In this document: positions 1 through 8,202 of the stretch, piece by piece
Position numbering within the stretch: the stretch's first letter is position 1
Layout of the letters: every line of letters starts with the position of its first letter
Source: Allomuricauda sp.
Lineage (GTDB): Bacteria > Bacteroidota > Bacteroidia > Flavobacteriales > Flavobacteriaceae
Assembly (NCBI RefSeq): GCF_013911645.1
Contig: NZ_JACESV010000005.1
Span: forward strand, 121,677 to 185,676
Direction of reading: 5' to 3'
DNA: 64,000 nt
Made by a program: the position numbers and the translations under genes
The notes under the pieces: model-generated
Databases searched by the model: none
Told to the model about the DNA's origin: nothing
Seen by the model: the letters and a program-made list of their open reading frames with translations, nothing else

Positions 1-2
1 CA

Positions 3-884
3 ACGGAGAATCCCAGTTTTGAAGTGATACCCGCACTTTTATCAAGATGTCAAGTATACACGCTAAACCCATTTGGAAAGGATGACCTTATTGCACTGTT
101 GGAACGGGCCATTAAAACGGATGCCCATCTTTCCAAAAAACAAATTGAGCTGAAGGAAACGGAAGCATTGTTACGCCTATCGGGGGGAGATGGACGAAAA
201 TTACTCAATATTTTCGAGTTGCTGATCAATTCGGAGGGTAACGACAAAATTACCATCACCAACGATTTAGTGCTCAACAAGGTTCAGAAAAACACGGTGC
301 TGTACGACAAGACCGGGGAACAGCATTATGATATTATTTCGGCCTTTATAAAAAGTATTCGGGGAAGCGACCCGAATGCCGCTGTATATTGGTTGGCCCG
401 TATGATCGAGGGCGGTGAAGATGTAAAATTTATTGCAAGGCGAATGATCATCTTGGCATCCGAAGATATTGGAAATGCGAATCCCACGGCCCTTGTATTG
501 GCCAACACCACATTCCAGTCCGTTACTACTATTGGATACCCTGAGGCTAGGATAATTTTGAGTCAATGTGCCACCTATTTGGCAAGTTCGCCAAAAAGCA
601 ATGCCAGTTACATGGCCATTAACGAAGCCCAACAAAAAGTGCGTCAAACCGGAGACCTTTCAGTGCCTATCCCGCTCAGGAATGCCCCTACCAAATTGAT
701 GAAGGATTTGGGGTATGGAAAAGGATATGACTATGCCCATAACCACGAAAATAATTTTGTGGATTTTGAATTTCTTCCCGATGAAATTTCCGGAACTACA
801 TTTTACAGACCAGGGAACAACCCAAGGGAAAATTCCATGAAGGACTTTTTAAAAAAAAGGTGGAAAAACAAGTATGATTTTTAG
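3..884 (+). CDS. rarA: Replication-associated recombination ATPase RarA (MgsA), C-terminal part
   Basis: The reading frame is open from the window's first bases, so the 5' end is missing. About 293 residues remain of a family that is usually about 425 aa. The first visible residues, TENPSFEVIPALLSRCQVY, are the sensor/arginine-finger end of the AAA+ core. The rest is the helical lid and the MgsA tetramerisation domain, including GGEDVKFIARRMIILASEDIG and the YPEARIILSQ and YLASSPKSN segments. Known role: a clamp-loader-like ATPase acting at stalled replication forks. A GTG at 24 is internal to the conserved region and is not the start. The stop overlaps the convergent neighbour's stop by a few bases. 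Identification is firm; only the Walker A half lies outside the window. Confidence 0.95.
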   Translation, partial: TENPSFEVIPALLSRCQVYTLNPFGKDDLIALLERAIKTDAHLSKKQIELKETEALLRLSGGDGRKLLNIFELLINSEGNDKITITNDLVLNKVQKNTVLYDKTGEQHYDIISAFIKSIRGSDPNAAVYWLARMIEGGEDVKFIARRMIILASEDIGNANPTALVLANTTFQSVTTIGYPEARIILSQCATYLASSPKSNASYMAINEAQQKVRQTGDLSVPIPLRNAPTKLMKDLGYGKGYDYAHNHENNFVDFEFLPDEISGTTFYRPGNNPRENSMKDFLKKRWKNKYDF

Positions 885-1723
885 AACTTGATATTCAGTT
901 CTTTCTGTACTTTTTTACCGTTCTCGGAATACTCCAACAGCCATTTGCCGTCTTTTTGAAAGACCACTGCATTATTACCCTGGAAATCGGTCATAAAAAC
1001 ATTTTCCATCGAAGTAGCTTCCAACCTTAGTACAACTTTCGGCGTACTGTCCACCAATTGGTAGCCATTTTCGGTAGGTTGGGCATATAAAAGGCTTTTG
1101 GGAACCGTGGTCATCTTATCTTTACCAGAGTCCCTTATAATTGTTGAAGGTTTTGGCTCTACACTTTTATAAACCTGTTCTTCCATAGTGGCCTTTTGTT
1201 CCACAACGTGCTCTTTGGACGCTTCTTCAACCGATTTTACATCATCCTTAAAACTAACGGTTACTGGTGCTTCCCTATTTACTTCCTCTTTTTTGGGCTC
1301 ATACGCATAATCCATACCGGCATAAGAAACAAATGCTTTCTGAATGGCATCCTTATAGGCCTTATCATATTCCTTGATCTTACTTTTTCCCTCAACGGAC
1401 CTAAATACCTCAACATTGTTACAATCCTTGAGGGCAATGGTCACTTTTGTGGAAAAAAGCGAGGAATCATCAACCAAGTCGGCCATAAGTCCCAGACATC
1501 TATTGCCTGCCAAATCTACAGGCAAGGCATCATCATAAACAACATTAAAACCGTTTTGCTCAAAATAGTATTTTACCAAAGTGCTGGTCTGATACTCGTT
1601 TACTGATTTGAAAGCGTCAAACTTTTTTGGGACTATAATATATTTATAGTTGTTCAATTGTGCGTTTACGGCACTGCTCAATCCCATTGCCAAAAGCAAT
1701 ATGTACAATATTTTAGATTTCAT
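881..1723 (-). CDS. Secreted hypothetical protein (Flavobacteriaceae type)
   Basis: 280 aa from the ATG at 1723; a TTG 18 bases upstream is less likely because the signal peptide starts at MKSKILYILLLAMG and ends near VNAQ. The mature part begins with an LNNYKYIIVPKKFDAF segment, typical of a conserved periplasmic or envelope family of Bacteroidota that I recognise only by appearance. No catalytic motif is visible. A Lys/Glu-rich middle (about residues 145-205) looks like a linker, and the C-terminal 80 residues contain short alternating strands (VVLRLEATSMENVFM, AVVFQKDGKWLLEYSENGKK). It is the last gene of a three-gene minus-strand cluster with a DUF5723-like outer membrane protein and a lipoprotein, so an envelope role is inferred. 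Confidence 0.75.
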   Translation of the reverse strand: MKSKILYILLLAMGLSSAVNAQLNNYKYIIVPKKFDAFKSVNEYQTSTLVKYYFEQNGFNVVYDDALPVDLAGNRCLGLMADLVDDSSLFSTKVTIALKDCNNVEVFRSVEGKSKIKEYDKAYKDAIQKAFVSYAGMDYAYEPKKEEVNREAPVTVSFKDDVKSVEEASKEHVVEQKATMEEQVYKSVEPKPSTIIRDSGKDKMTTVPKSLLYAQPTENGYQLVDSTPKVVLRLEATSMENVFMTDFQGNNAVVFQKDGKWLLEYSENGKKVQKELNIKF

Positions 1724-1737
1724 ATAGTGAAAAGTAA

Positions 1738-3198
1738 TCAATTACTGTTCCAAGATATGATATTAAATCCGAACTGTAAAGAGGTGTAATGACTATCGGC
1801 CACATTGCTATAGCTTAAAAGGTTGTCTGCCAATACATAGAAATTAACGGGCCCAAATTGAAGGTTTGCACCCAATCCAATATTTGCAAAAGAATATTTA
1901 TCAACGGTATATGTGGCTTTTAAGGATGCGGTTTTTCCAAACCTTCTTTGGTAAAAACCGGTCAATGCGGCCTGTACACCCCGAGGTCTTTTCATCATAA
2001 ACAATTGGCCTCCGACACTGTTCCTGTAATAATCGCGATTGCTTCCACCTCTCCCGTTAACGGCACATCCGCAATTTTCGAACAAGGGTCTTCCCCCTCC
2101 TTCACCAAAATCGTATCTAACAGAACCATAAACCTTGATCGGCCTTAATGAAATATAACTGGATTGGTTTTCGCCATGGGGCAGTGCCGCATCAATCTCA
2201 TCTATGAGTTCCTGCCATAAATCGTTGTTCACATTGTTGATGTCCTCCGGAAGAAAAACAGAAATCCCGTCGGTAGTTGTACTTCCGCTAAAGGTGTAGT
2301 TCCATACATCCTTGGAGTTATTGATAAACCCCATATCCAAAACACTTCCCGTTATTGTGGTCTGCGAATTAAGATTATAGCTAAACCCAAAATCAAAACC
2401 AATCCCCAGGTTTCCGCCCAACAATACCCGCTCCGTGAAAACACTTGCCAAATCCTTTTTTGTGGTGCCCGTATCTTCTTCAATAATATCGTAAAACTCC
2501 CTTATGCCTGCCGTTTGGAGATGCATATTGGCATTTATTGTACTCTCGTATACATTATTCTGACCTTGCCTTGTTACAAAAGAACCTGAATTTTTTATGG
2601 ATTGAAACTGAAAAATACTGGAATAGATTTTGGCCCTTGCCCCCAAGGTAAGTGACTCGCTCACCTTTCTGTTGATTCCAAAATGAAACACATTGATCAT
2701 CTCTCCACGAAGATTTAAATCACCTAGATCAAAACTCCGCCCAATGTTGTTGCCTCCATTACCTTCAAATGCCAAAATAGCCAAATCCTTGGGCCAATAC
2801 GAGATGATGTCCATTTCACCGTACATTCCAAAGGAATAGTAGTCATCCGGCCTGTTTTTACCTCTAAAACCCACGGTAATTCCCTCTATCTGGCTTGTGG
2901 TACTGAAATCGTCTTTGTCCGACATTATATCCAACAACCGCTCTTGGACTTTTGTGGTAAAATCAACACCGTCGTTGGCAAAGAGATCGTTCACGGTAAC
3001 ACCACTGGTTGCACCTTGTACAAACAGTCCAGAAATCACTGGAATGCCAGCATGCCATTTTTGCGATGTCTTTACTCCCGGATTTACCATCAAAGATTGT
3101 GGGATTTCATAAAAATCGTATAACAACTCCTTGTTTTGGGCAAAAACAGTGGTACCACAAAATAAGGCAATCAATATAAGTTTTGGGGCTATTCTCAT
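1738..3198 (-). CDS. Outer membrane beta-barrel protein, DUF5723-like
   Basis: 486 aa with a clear signal peptide (MRIAPKLILIALFCGTTVFAQ). The N-terminal mature region has the SLMVNPGV motif seen at the start of PorV/DUF5723-type barrels in Bacteroidota. It is followed by alternating amphipathic strands to the end, for example LGIGFDFGFSYNL and LGANLQFGPVNFYVLADNLL, and it ends without a T9SS sorting domain. A Cys pair (NCGCAV) near residue 375 lies in a Gly/Arg-rich loop. The start overlaps the stop of the upstream lipoprotein gene by 4 bases, so the two are translationally coupled, and the downstream secreted-protein gene begins 14 bases after its stop. A structural or transport role in the outer membrane is inferred; the substrate is unknown. 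Confidence 0.8.
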   Translation of the reverse strand: MRIAPKLILIALFCGTTVFAQNKELLYDFYEIPQSLMVNPGVKTSQKWHAGIPVISGLFVQGATSGVTVNDLFANDGVDFTTKVQERLLDIMSDKDDFSTTSQIEGITVGFRGKNRPDDYYSFGMYGEMDIISYWPKDLAILAFEGNGGNNIGRSFDLGDLNLRGEMINVFHFGINRKVSESLTLGARAKIYSSIFQFQSIKNSGSFVTRQGQNNVYESTINANMHLQTAGIREFYDIIEEDTGTTKKDLASVFTERVLLGGNLGIGFDFGFSYNLNSQTTITGSVLDMGFINNSKDVWNYTFSGSTTTDGISVFLPEDINNVNNDLWQELIDEIDAALPHGENQSSYISLRPIKVYGSVRYDFGEGGGRPLFENCGCAVNGRGGSNRDYYRNSVGGQLFMMKRPRGVQAALTGFYQRRFGKTASLKATYTVDKYSFANIGLGANLQFGPVNFYVLADNLLSYSNVADSHYTSLQFGFNIISWNSN

Positions 3199-3746
3199 TG
3201 CAATTGAAATAGGAATTCTCCTCCAGACCGTAATATAAGTTTAGGATCTTCGGCTGACGAAACACTTGTGTCGTCACTCAAATTATTGGCAGTAATTCGA
3301 AGGCTGGATGTGTTCGTAAGAATCTCGATCGGTTCGCCTTCTGGGCCATAAATCACTTCACGAACTACAGTTTCCGAAGGGTTTGCTTCAATGGTAAAGA
3401 TTTCCGTATCCAACGGTTGTCCTGCTTCATCAAGAAATTCAATGATTATCCGCAATTCCTTGCTGGTGGTATTATCCATCTCGTAGGTAATAACACCCTC
3501 TAAAAGACGCTCGGCAACGTACTGCTCATTGAATGCCTCAAAATTGATCTCTTGAAAATAAAAAGAGCTTAGTGCTCCTGCTGCGTTTATGGTCTCTTCA
3601 TCTGATTCCAAATAAAAAAGACCCGAGGCCAAAGTTGGGGTTACCCTTAAATCATCAATCTGATTAAAATCTTGTTCTTCGGTACATGAAGCAATGAAAA
3701 ATAAAAGGCTAACCGCCAAGAAGACTGAATGGAATAATCTTTTCAT
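3195..3746 (-). CDS. Hypothetical lipoprotein
   Basis: 183 aa from the ATG at 3746; an in-frame ATG 12 bases upstream is less likely. The signal peptide ends in a lipobox (FFIASC), giving a lipidated Cys at about residue 21. The following TEEQDFNQIDDL acidic stretch resembles export-to-surface lipoprotein signals of Bacteroidota. The rest is soluble and probably beta-rich, with no enzymatic motif. It is the first gene of the cluster ending at 881, overlapping the DUF5723-like gene by 4 bases, so it probably works with that outer membrane protein. No family name can be supported. Confidence 0.75.
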   Translation of the reverse strand: MKRLFHSVFLAVSLLFFIASCTEEQDFNQIDDLRVTPTLASGLFYLESDEETINAAGALSSFYFQEINFEAFNEQYVAERLLEGVITYEMDNTTSKELRIIIEFLDEAGQPLDTEIFTIEANPSETVVREVIYGPEGEPIEILTNTSSLRITANNLSDDTSVSSAEDPKLILRSGGEFLFQLQ

Positions 3747-3803
3747 AGCCAAAAACATTTTCTAGTGTCCAAATAATGAGGGTATACCACTCCTAATATA
3801 ACT

Positions 3804-4493
3804 CTATAAAATGTTTTTTATTTCAATAAGGTCGTCAATCATTGTACATTCACCATGATTGGAATCCTTATGGAAATTGTAATGAAGCACCTGCATTCCC
3901 ATTGCTTTGGCACCCAAAATATCCGCCTCTAGGTTATCCCCGACCATCAATGAATTTTGTGGCTCTACCTGTGCCATATCCAGTGCAAGCTCAAAAATAT
4001 AGCGGTTTGGTTTCTTGACCCCCGCCATTTCAGAATCAATAATTTTCTGAAAATAATGATCAATCCCACTTCCTTTCAGTTTTTTTGATTGCACTTCTTG
4101 AAATCCGTTTGTAATAATGTGCAGTTTGTATCGTGGAAAAAGGTATTCCAAAGTCTCCACGGTATTGGGCAACAAATGGGTAAAAGATGATAGGTGAGCG
4201 ATATAATCGGTGGCCAACACATTGATTACCTTATCGGAAACATGCACGCGGAGCGCATCAAAAGTTCGTTTTAAGCGCTGGTAACGCAGTTCGGATTGAC
4301 TAATTCCGTTCTCTCGGTACAATGCCCACATTTGCATATTGATAGGCGCATAGACCTCCAAAAAACCATCTAAATCCACCTTCACTTTGTTATCTACCAA
4401 TATTTTGGCAAACGTAAGGGCCGAGTTTTTCTCAAAGTCCCAAAGGGTGTGGTCCAAATCAAAAAAGATATCGGTTACTTCGTAATCAAACAT
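3804..4493 (-). CDS. yjjG: YjjG family noncanonical pyrimidine nucleotidase (HAD)
   Basis: 229 aa HAD-superfamily phosphatase. Motif I is FFDLDHTLWDF (residues 10-20) with both catalytic Asp residues. Motif II is HIITNGF, the motif III lysine lies in the GVKKPNRYIF region, and motif IV is VGDNLEADILGA. A helical cap domain follows motif I. The DHTLWDFE signature is characteristic of the YjjG/YfnB branch, which dephosphorylates noncanonical and standard pyrimidine nucleoside monophosphates. The start overlaps the end of the upstream deacetylase gene by 8 bases, so the two are co-transcribed. It is full length for the family; exact substrate is known only by family. Confidence 0.9.
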   Translation of the reverse strand: MFDYEVTDIFFDLDHTLWDFEKNSALTFAKILVDNKVKVDLDGFLEVYAPINMQMWALYRENGISQSELRYQRLKRTFDALRVHVSDKVINVLATDYIAHLSSFTHLLPNTVETLEYLFPRYKLHIITNGFQEVQSKKLKGSGIDHYFQKIIDSEMAGVKKPNRYIFELALDMAQVEPQNSLMVGDNLEADILGAKAMGMQVLHYNFHKDSNHGECTMIDDLIEIKNIL

Positions 4494-5781
4494 AATAGCG
4501 TTTTAAAATAGATTGATAGAGCTCCATCCAATCCAAGTGTTGCTTGCCCCCTAAGAGTTCGTTGGAAAAAACCAGAACAAAATCGCCCCTGACCTGTTTC
4601 ACCAATCGGTACACTTTATCCATTTTCTCAAAAACCTCTTCTTTGCTTTTATACTTGACCAGGGCATAGTCGTGCATGGCAAAGGGGTGTATTTTTATCG
4701 GCTGCCTTACCTCGGTGTTAATATCATAAAAATAAAAAGGCGTACAGGTACCTGCCCTAAACCCGATTTCGTGCGTGTATCCCATAGAAAAATCATCCGT
4801 GAACTCGGTCTCTACCAAGTTCCTGTAGGTAGCTGGAACATTCACTTTGTTATATCTAAGCCTGGCATAACTTATGGGCCTGTTGATCAGGTTTCCCAAT
4901 TGCTTTTTTTCTTCTCGAAGTACATTTTTGTCCGATGTGGATACAAATGATGTGCTCAGCGAAACAATGCTATAATCTGCCACGGACTTGATCAAATAAC
5001 GAAACTTATTGTTGTTGGTGGATACATTTTTATCGTGGGCCGAATGCTTGGCGAACTGAAAAAAGAACATGGTCTTTATCGGGAACTTTTTATGGATGTC
5101 CACCAACTCAAAGAAATTATCGTAAGGGTCTTTTTTTAGCCTCAACAGAACAGAGAATCGCTCCCAAACATCCCTGAACCTAAAATTCCCCAAATCCAAC
5201 AAAAAGCCACCGAGAGTACGTGAAATTCCGCGCATGGCATAGGCGTGCGATGTGGTGACGTTAATAATGGAAGTGAAGCCGTAACTCTTTTCCTTGGTCT
5301 CCAAATCCGGGAAACGTTCTTTTAAAGCCTCCAGTAGTTTGTAGGCCCAAAGATCGACCACAGGTAGTTCCAAAAAGTTATTTTGATAAGCTATGCTTTC
5401 CTTCACTGGAAACCGGCCCACACTATCCTTAACATGGGGCAAATATTCCTCATACCTGCTCAAAAGAAAAAAACTGGCCGAAAAAATATCAAAGGGAATG
5501 GTACTCTTCTCTCCCGAAGAAAAAAAACAGGGAATACCATCCCAATCCGAAACCTTTATCTCCAAATCGTTGATGCCCTGTTCGAACAAAAGATCGTTGC
5601 TCCTCACAAAAAACTCGTTCTGCAAGGGCTGTTTGGAATAAGTCATCTTGGGCCCATTATGCTTTATAAAGTCCTCGACCTTTGTGGTAAATCCCATCTC
5701 CACCCCCAAGATTTTTTCAAAAATTTGCTTGGCGGTATACGTTAATCGGTTGGTTACCTTATGGGTAAAAATCAATAACAT
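4486..5781 (-). CDS. Polysaccharide deacetylase-like protein (DUF7033-type, Flavobacteriaceae)
   Basis: 431 aa starting MLLIFTHKVTNRL at the ATG at 5781; a TTG two codons upstream is less likely. The N-terminal part is the conserved domain of the long flavobacterial 'polysaccharide deacetylase family' proteins (VSDWDGIPCFF, PFDIFSASFFLLSRYEEY). The C-terminal half has NodB-like features: a VDIHKKFPIKTMFFFQFAKH segment and a terminal GTCTPFYFYDI motif. A canonical HxxxH zinc site is not obvious by eye, so activity is uncertain. It lies between radC (12 bases) and yjjG (8-base overlap), an arrangement I associate with core flavobacterial chromosome. Confidence 0.75.
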   Translation of the reverse strand: MLLIFTHKVTNRLTYTAKQIFEKILGVEMGFTTKVEDFIKHNGPKMTYSKQPLQNEFFVRSNDLLFEQGINDLEIKVSDWDGIPCFFSSGEKSTIPFDIFSASFFLLSRYEEYLPHVKDSVGRFPVKESIAYQNNFLELPVVDLWAYKLLEALKERFPDLETKEKSYGFTSIINVTTSHAYAMRGISRTLGGFLLDLGNFRFRDVWERFSVLLRLKKDPYDNFFELVDIHKKFPIKTMFFFQFAKHSAHDKNVSTNNNKFRYLIKSVADYSIVSLSTSFVSTSDKNVLREEKKQLGNLINRPISYARLRYNKVNVPATYRNLVETEFTDDFSMGYTHEIGFRAGTCTPFYFYDINTEVRQPIKIHPFAMHDYALVKYKSKEEVFEKMDKVYRLVKQVRGDFVLVFSNELLGGKQHLDWMELYQSILKRYYV

Positions 5782-5793
5782 AGGCAAAATGGG

Positions 5794-6492
5794 CTATAGA
5801 ATTCCTTTGTCCGCAAAACTTACATATTGATTTCGGGCCAAAATCAAATGATCCAATATTTTTATATCCAAAGCTTCGGAGGCCGTCTTTAGTTTTTTGG
5901 TTATCTGCTTGTCGGCCGTGCTTGGCTCCAAAGTTCCTGATGGATGGTTGTGGGCGAGAATAATTCCCACAGCTCCAAGTTCCAATGCCTGTCTCAAAAC
6001 CAATCTAACATCCACCAGGGTTCCCGTGATGCCCCCTTTGCTCAACTGGGCTTTGTGCACAACCTTATTGGAGTTGTTTAAATACACGATCCAAAACTCC
6101 TCGTGCGGAAGCTCTCCAATTAAAGGGTAAAGCAGTTCATAAGCGTCATGACTGCTCTGTATTTTAATTATTTTGGAAGTATTCTCCAAGCGTCTTCTCC
6201 TACCCACTTCCAATGCAGCTGCAATGCTCACGGCTTTGGCCTCTCCAATCCCTTTGAATCGCATCAATTGGTTTACCGAGAGCTTGCCCAATTCGTTCAA
6301 ATTATGGTCCACGGAGGCCAAAATCCTTTTGGAAAGCTCCACGGCACTTTCGTTCCTGTTACCTGAACCGATCAAAATGGCAATTAGCTCGGCATCAGAC
6401 AGTACAAAACTGCCTTTTTGAACCAGTTTTTCCCTTGGCTTGTCATCATCTGCCCAATTTTTAATGGAAAAGGAAGCTAGTTTTTCTTGCAT
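5794..6492 (-). CDS. radC: RadC family JAB-domain protein
   Basis: 232 aa, full length. An N-terminal helix-hairpin-helix region (FKGIGEAKAVSIAAALEVG) precedes the MPN/JAB domain with its metal-binding motif AHNHPSGTLEPSTAD and the upstream catalytic Glu in the ELPHEEFWIVYLN strand. The family is annotated as DNA repair protein RadC, but a direct repair role has been questioned and the biochemical activity is unknown. It is followed by the deacetylase and yjjG genes on the same strand with short spacing. The start ATG at 6492 is 53 bases from the divergent DUF1569 gene, so the two share a small promoter region. Confidence 0.95.
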   Translation of the reverse strand: MQEKLASFSIKNWADDDKPREKLVQKGSFVLSDAELIAILIGSGNRNESAVELSKRILASVDHNLNELGKLSVNQLMRFKGIGEAKAVSIAAALEVGRRRRLENTSKIIKIQSSHDAYELLYPLIGELPHEEFWIVYLNNSNKVVHKAQLSKGGITGTLVDVRLVLRQALELGAVGIILAHNHPSGTLEPSTADKQITKKLKTASEALDIKILDHLILARNQYVSFADKGIL

Positions 6493-6545
6493 GGCCTAAA
6501 GATAGGAGAATAATTTTATGTAAATTTCAATATAAATCCTTCATC

Positions 6546-6995
6546 ATGAAATCCCTTTTCAATACCGAGGCACATACCGAAATCTTGGCACGGGTCGACA
6601 AACTTTCAGATTCCTCCGAAGCGCAATGGGGCAAAATGAGCGTGGCGCAGATGTTGGCACACTGCTGTGAGCCCCTGAAAGTGCCGTTGGGCAAGCTTAC
6701 CCTTCAAAAGCCCAATGTCCTCATGCGTTTTTTGTTTTCGTTTTTTAAGGAATCGCTCTACAACGACAAGCCGTGGAGACAGGGCTTGCCCACTTCCAAA
6801 GAGTACAAGGTTACCGACGATCGTAATTTTGCTGCGGAAAAAGACAATTTAAAAATGCTCATTGATGAATTTCATGCCCTTCGGGACGAAACCGAACTGC
6901 CTCCCCATCCCTTTTGCGGAAAATTGACCACTGGGCAATGGGGCCAGATGCAATACAAACATTTGGACCATCACTTGAGGCAATTTGGGGTTTAA
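6546..6995 (+). CDS. DUF1569 domain protein (DinB-like fold)
   Basis: 149 aa. The segment WGKMSVAQMLAHCCEPLKV carries the helix and His typical of DinB/YfiT-like four-helix bundles. The C-terminal HPFCGKLTTGQWGQMQYKHL and DHHLRQFGV motifs supply the remaining His residues of the probable metal site. This combination is DUF1569. Function is unknown for the family; related proteins are thiol-dependent transferases or metal-dependent hydrolases. It converges on the degenerate Mur-ligase-like gene with only 3 bases between stops. Confidence 0.85.
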   Translation: MKSLFNTEAHTEILARVDKLSDSSEAQWGKMSVAQMLAHCCEPLKVPLGKLTLQKPNVLMRFLFSFFKESLYNDKPWRQGLPTSKEYKVTDDRNFAAEKDNLKMLIDEFHALRDETELPPHPFCGKLTTGQWGQMQYKHLDHHLRQFGV

Positions 6996-6998
6996 GGA

Positions 6999-7892
6999 TT
7001 ATTGATAAGTAGCTATAGCTTCGTAGAACTCCACTTCGTCAACACCCATTTGTTGGCATATCCACTTGGCCCCTGCCAAATTGCTCAACTTTGTTGCACT
7101 TGAGGTTTCCAATGGCAGTTCACCGTCGGGCGTATCCAGAAGGACTTCCCCATTCTCTTCTTGATAATCCGGGGTTACATACGGCAGTTTTCTGATCGGG
7201 TTTTCCGATGCTTCTACGAGTTTTTTAACCACGACATCCTCATCATTATAAGTAATGCTTCCGCCCTTGACAATACTATCCACAAAAATGCGGTACTGTT
7301 CGGTGTAGTTTTCAAAATCTCCATAAGGCCCTTTACCATCCCATTCAATATCACTTAACAAAGCAATATTGGGTCGGTACAAGTGAAACTGGGGAGCATT
7401 ATCCATTGCAGACGACGGAGTATCACCCCCCTCGATCACAATAAAGTCGTTTTCCTCGGTTAGACGAATCTCATTTGTGGCCGACAATGCGTAGTCCACT
7501 TCAACATTATTATACTCCAATACATGTAAGATCATTGAGGCTACACCGGTTTTTCTCTGACTTCCAGCAATGACCACCCGCGTCTTGTATTTGGTCAGCT
7601 CGTACAGAAACTCGGCATAGGAATAAATTTTTAGACCCAATTCTTGGGCCTTTTCCAACTCTGGATTATCTTTTTTTACATTTGATCCCAGTACAACGGC
7701 GTCCAATTGTGCTTGGATTTTACTGGGAAACCATCCCATATCATCTGGTAATAATTCTTGTTCCTTCAACTTGGGCCTGAACGATACTTCTATCGCCTCA
7801 TCGCTACCAGTTACAACTTCTCCTTTTTTATGCAGAGCATGGGCCAAATTGAACATATTGACTTCGCCCAAACCTATAAAATGTACTCCCAT
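6999..7892 (-). CDS. Truncated, catalytically degenerate Mpl-like Mur ligase homologue
   Basis: 297 aa. It aligns over its full length with the N-terminal and central domains of the flavobacterial Mpl ligase (UDP-MurNAc:L-Ala-gamma-D-Glu-meso-DAP ligase, normally about 450 aa): HFIGLGEVNMFNLAHALHKK, VTGSD, GWFPSKI, KAQELGLKIYSYAEFLYE. The motifs needed for catalysis are changed. The P-loop reads GSQRKTG at 110-116 where Mpl has GSHGKTT, the EGDEY motif is EGGDTPSS, and the WDHINVFPT region is WDGKGPYGD. The whole C-terminal ADP-binding domain is absent: the frame stops after YEAIATYQ, where Mpl would continue. The surrounding fold residues are well kept, suggesting a maintained pseudoenzyme rather than fresh decay. 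Family comparison is from memory. Confidence 0.75.
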   Translation of the reverse strand: MGVHFIGLGEVNMFNLAHALHKKGEVVTGSDEAIEVSFRPKLKEQELLPDDMGWFPSKIQAQLDAVVLGSNVKKDNPELEKAQELGLKIYSYAEFLYELTKYKTRVVIAGSQRKTGVASMILHVLEYNNVEVDYALSATNEIRLTEENDFIVIEGGDTPSSAMDNAPQFHLYRPNIALLSDIEWDGKGPYGDFENYTEQYRIFVDSIVKGGSITYNDEDVVVKKLVEASENPIRKLPYVTPDYQEENGEVLLDTPDGELPLETSSATKLSNLAGAKWICQQMGVDEVEFYEAIATYQ

Positions 7893-8202
7893 TGATTTTA
7901 ATTATCGGTCAAAAATAGCCAAAGCGGATACCATTCCAAACAAAGATGCTTATAATCCCTGATCAATTTAAATGTACCGCCAACCGAACTCCATAAACCC
8001 TATTTTCTAAACAATTTGTACGGAGAAATGTACAACGGATACAAACAAACCAATCTTGAGTATTTTTTTTATTAGTTTAGCATCTTCTAACCTCAAACGA
8101 TAATCGTGTTGTAACCCCACAACAGGTTTTTAATTTTTATTTGACAACGTTGTTTTTCAATCCTATCCCAGATTGACAACCAACTCTTTTGACCTACTTA
8201 AA
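7893..8202. other. Divergent intergenic region upstream of the adhesin operon
   Basis: 310 bases between the divergent Mur-ligase-like gene and the T9SS adhesin. No credible gene is visible. It contains a perfect 6-bp inverted repeat with an 8-base loop (TTGTAC ... GTACAA, 8016-8035) and a GTTG-rich stretch with a small palindrome (GTTGTAACCCCACAAC near 8109). These could be operator or leader elements for the adhesin operon, but nothing identifies a regulator. Confidence 0.35.
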
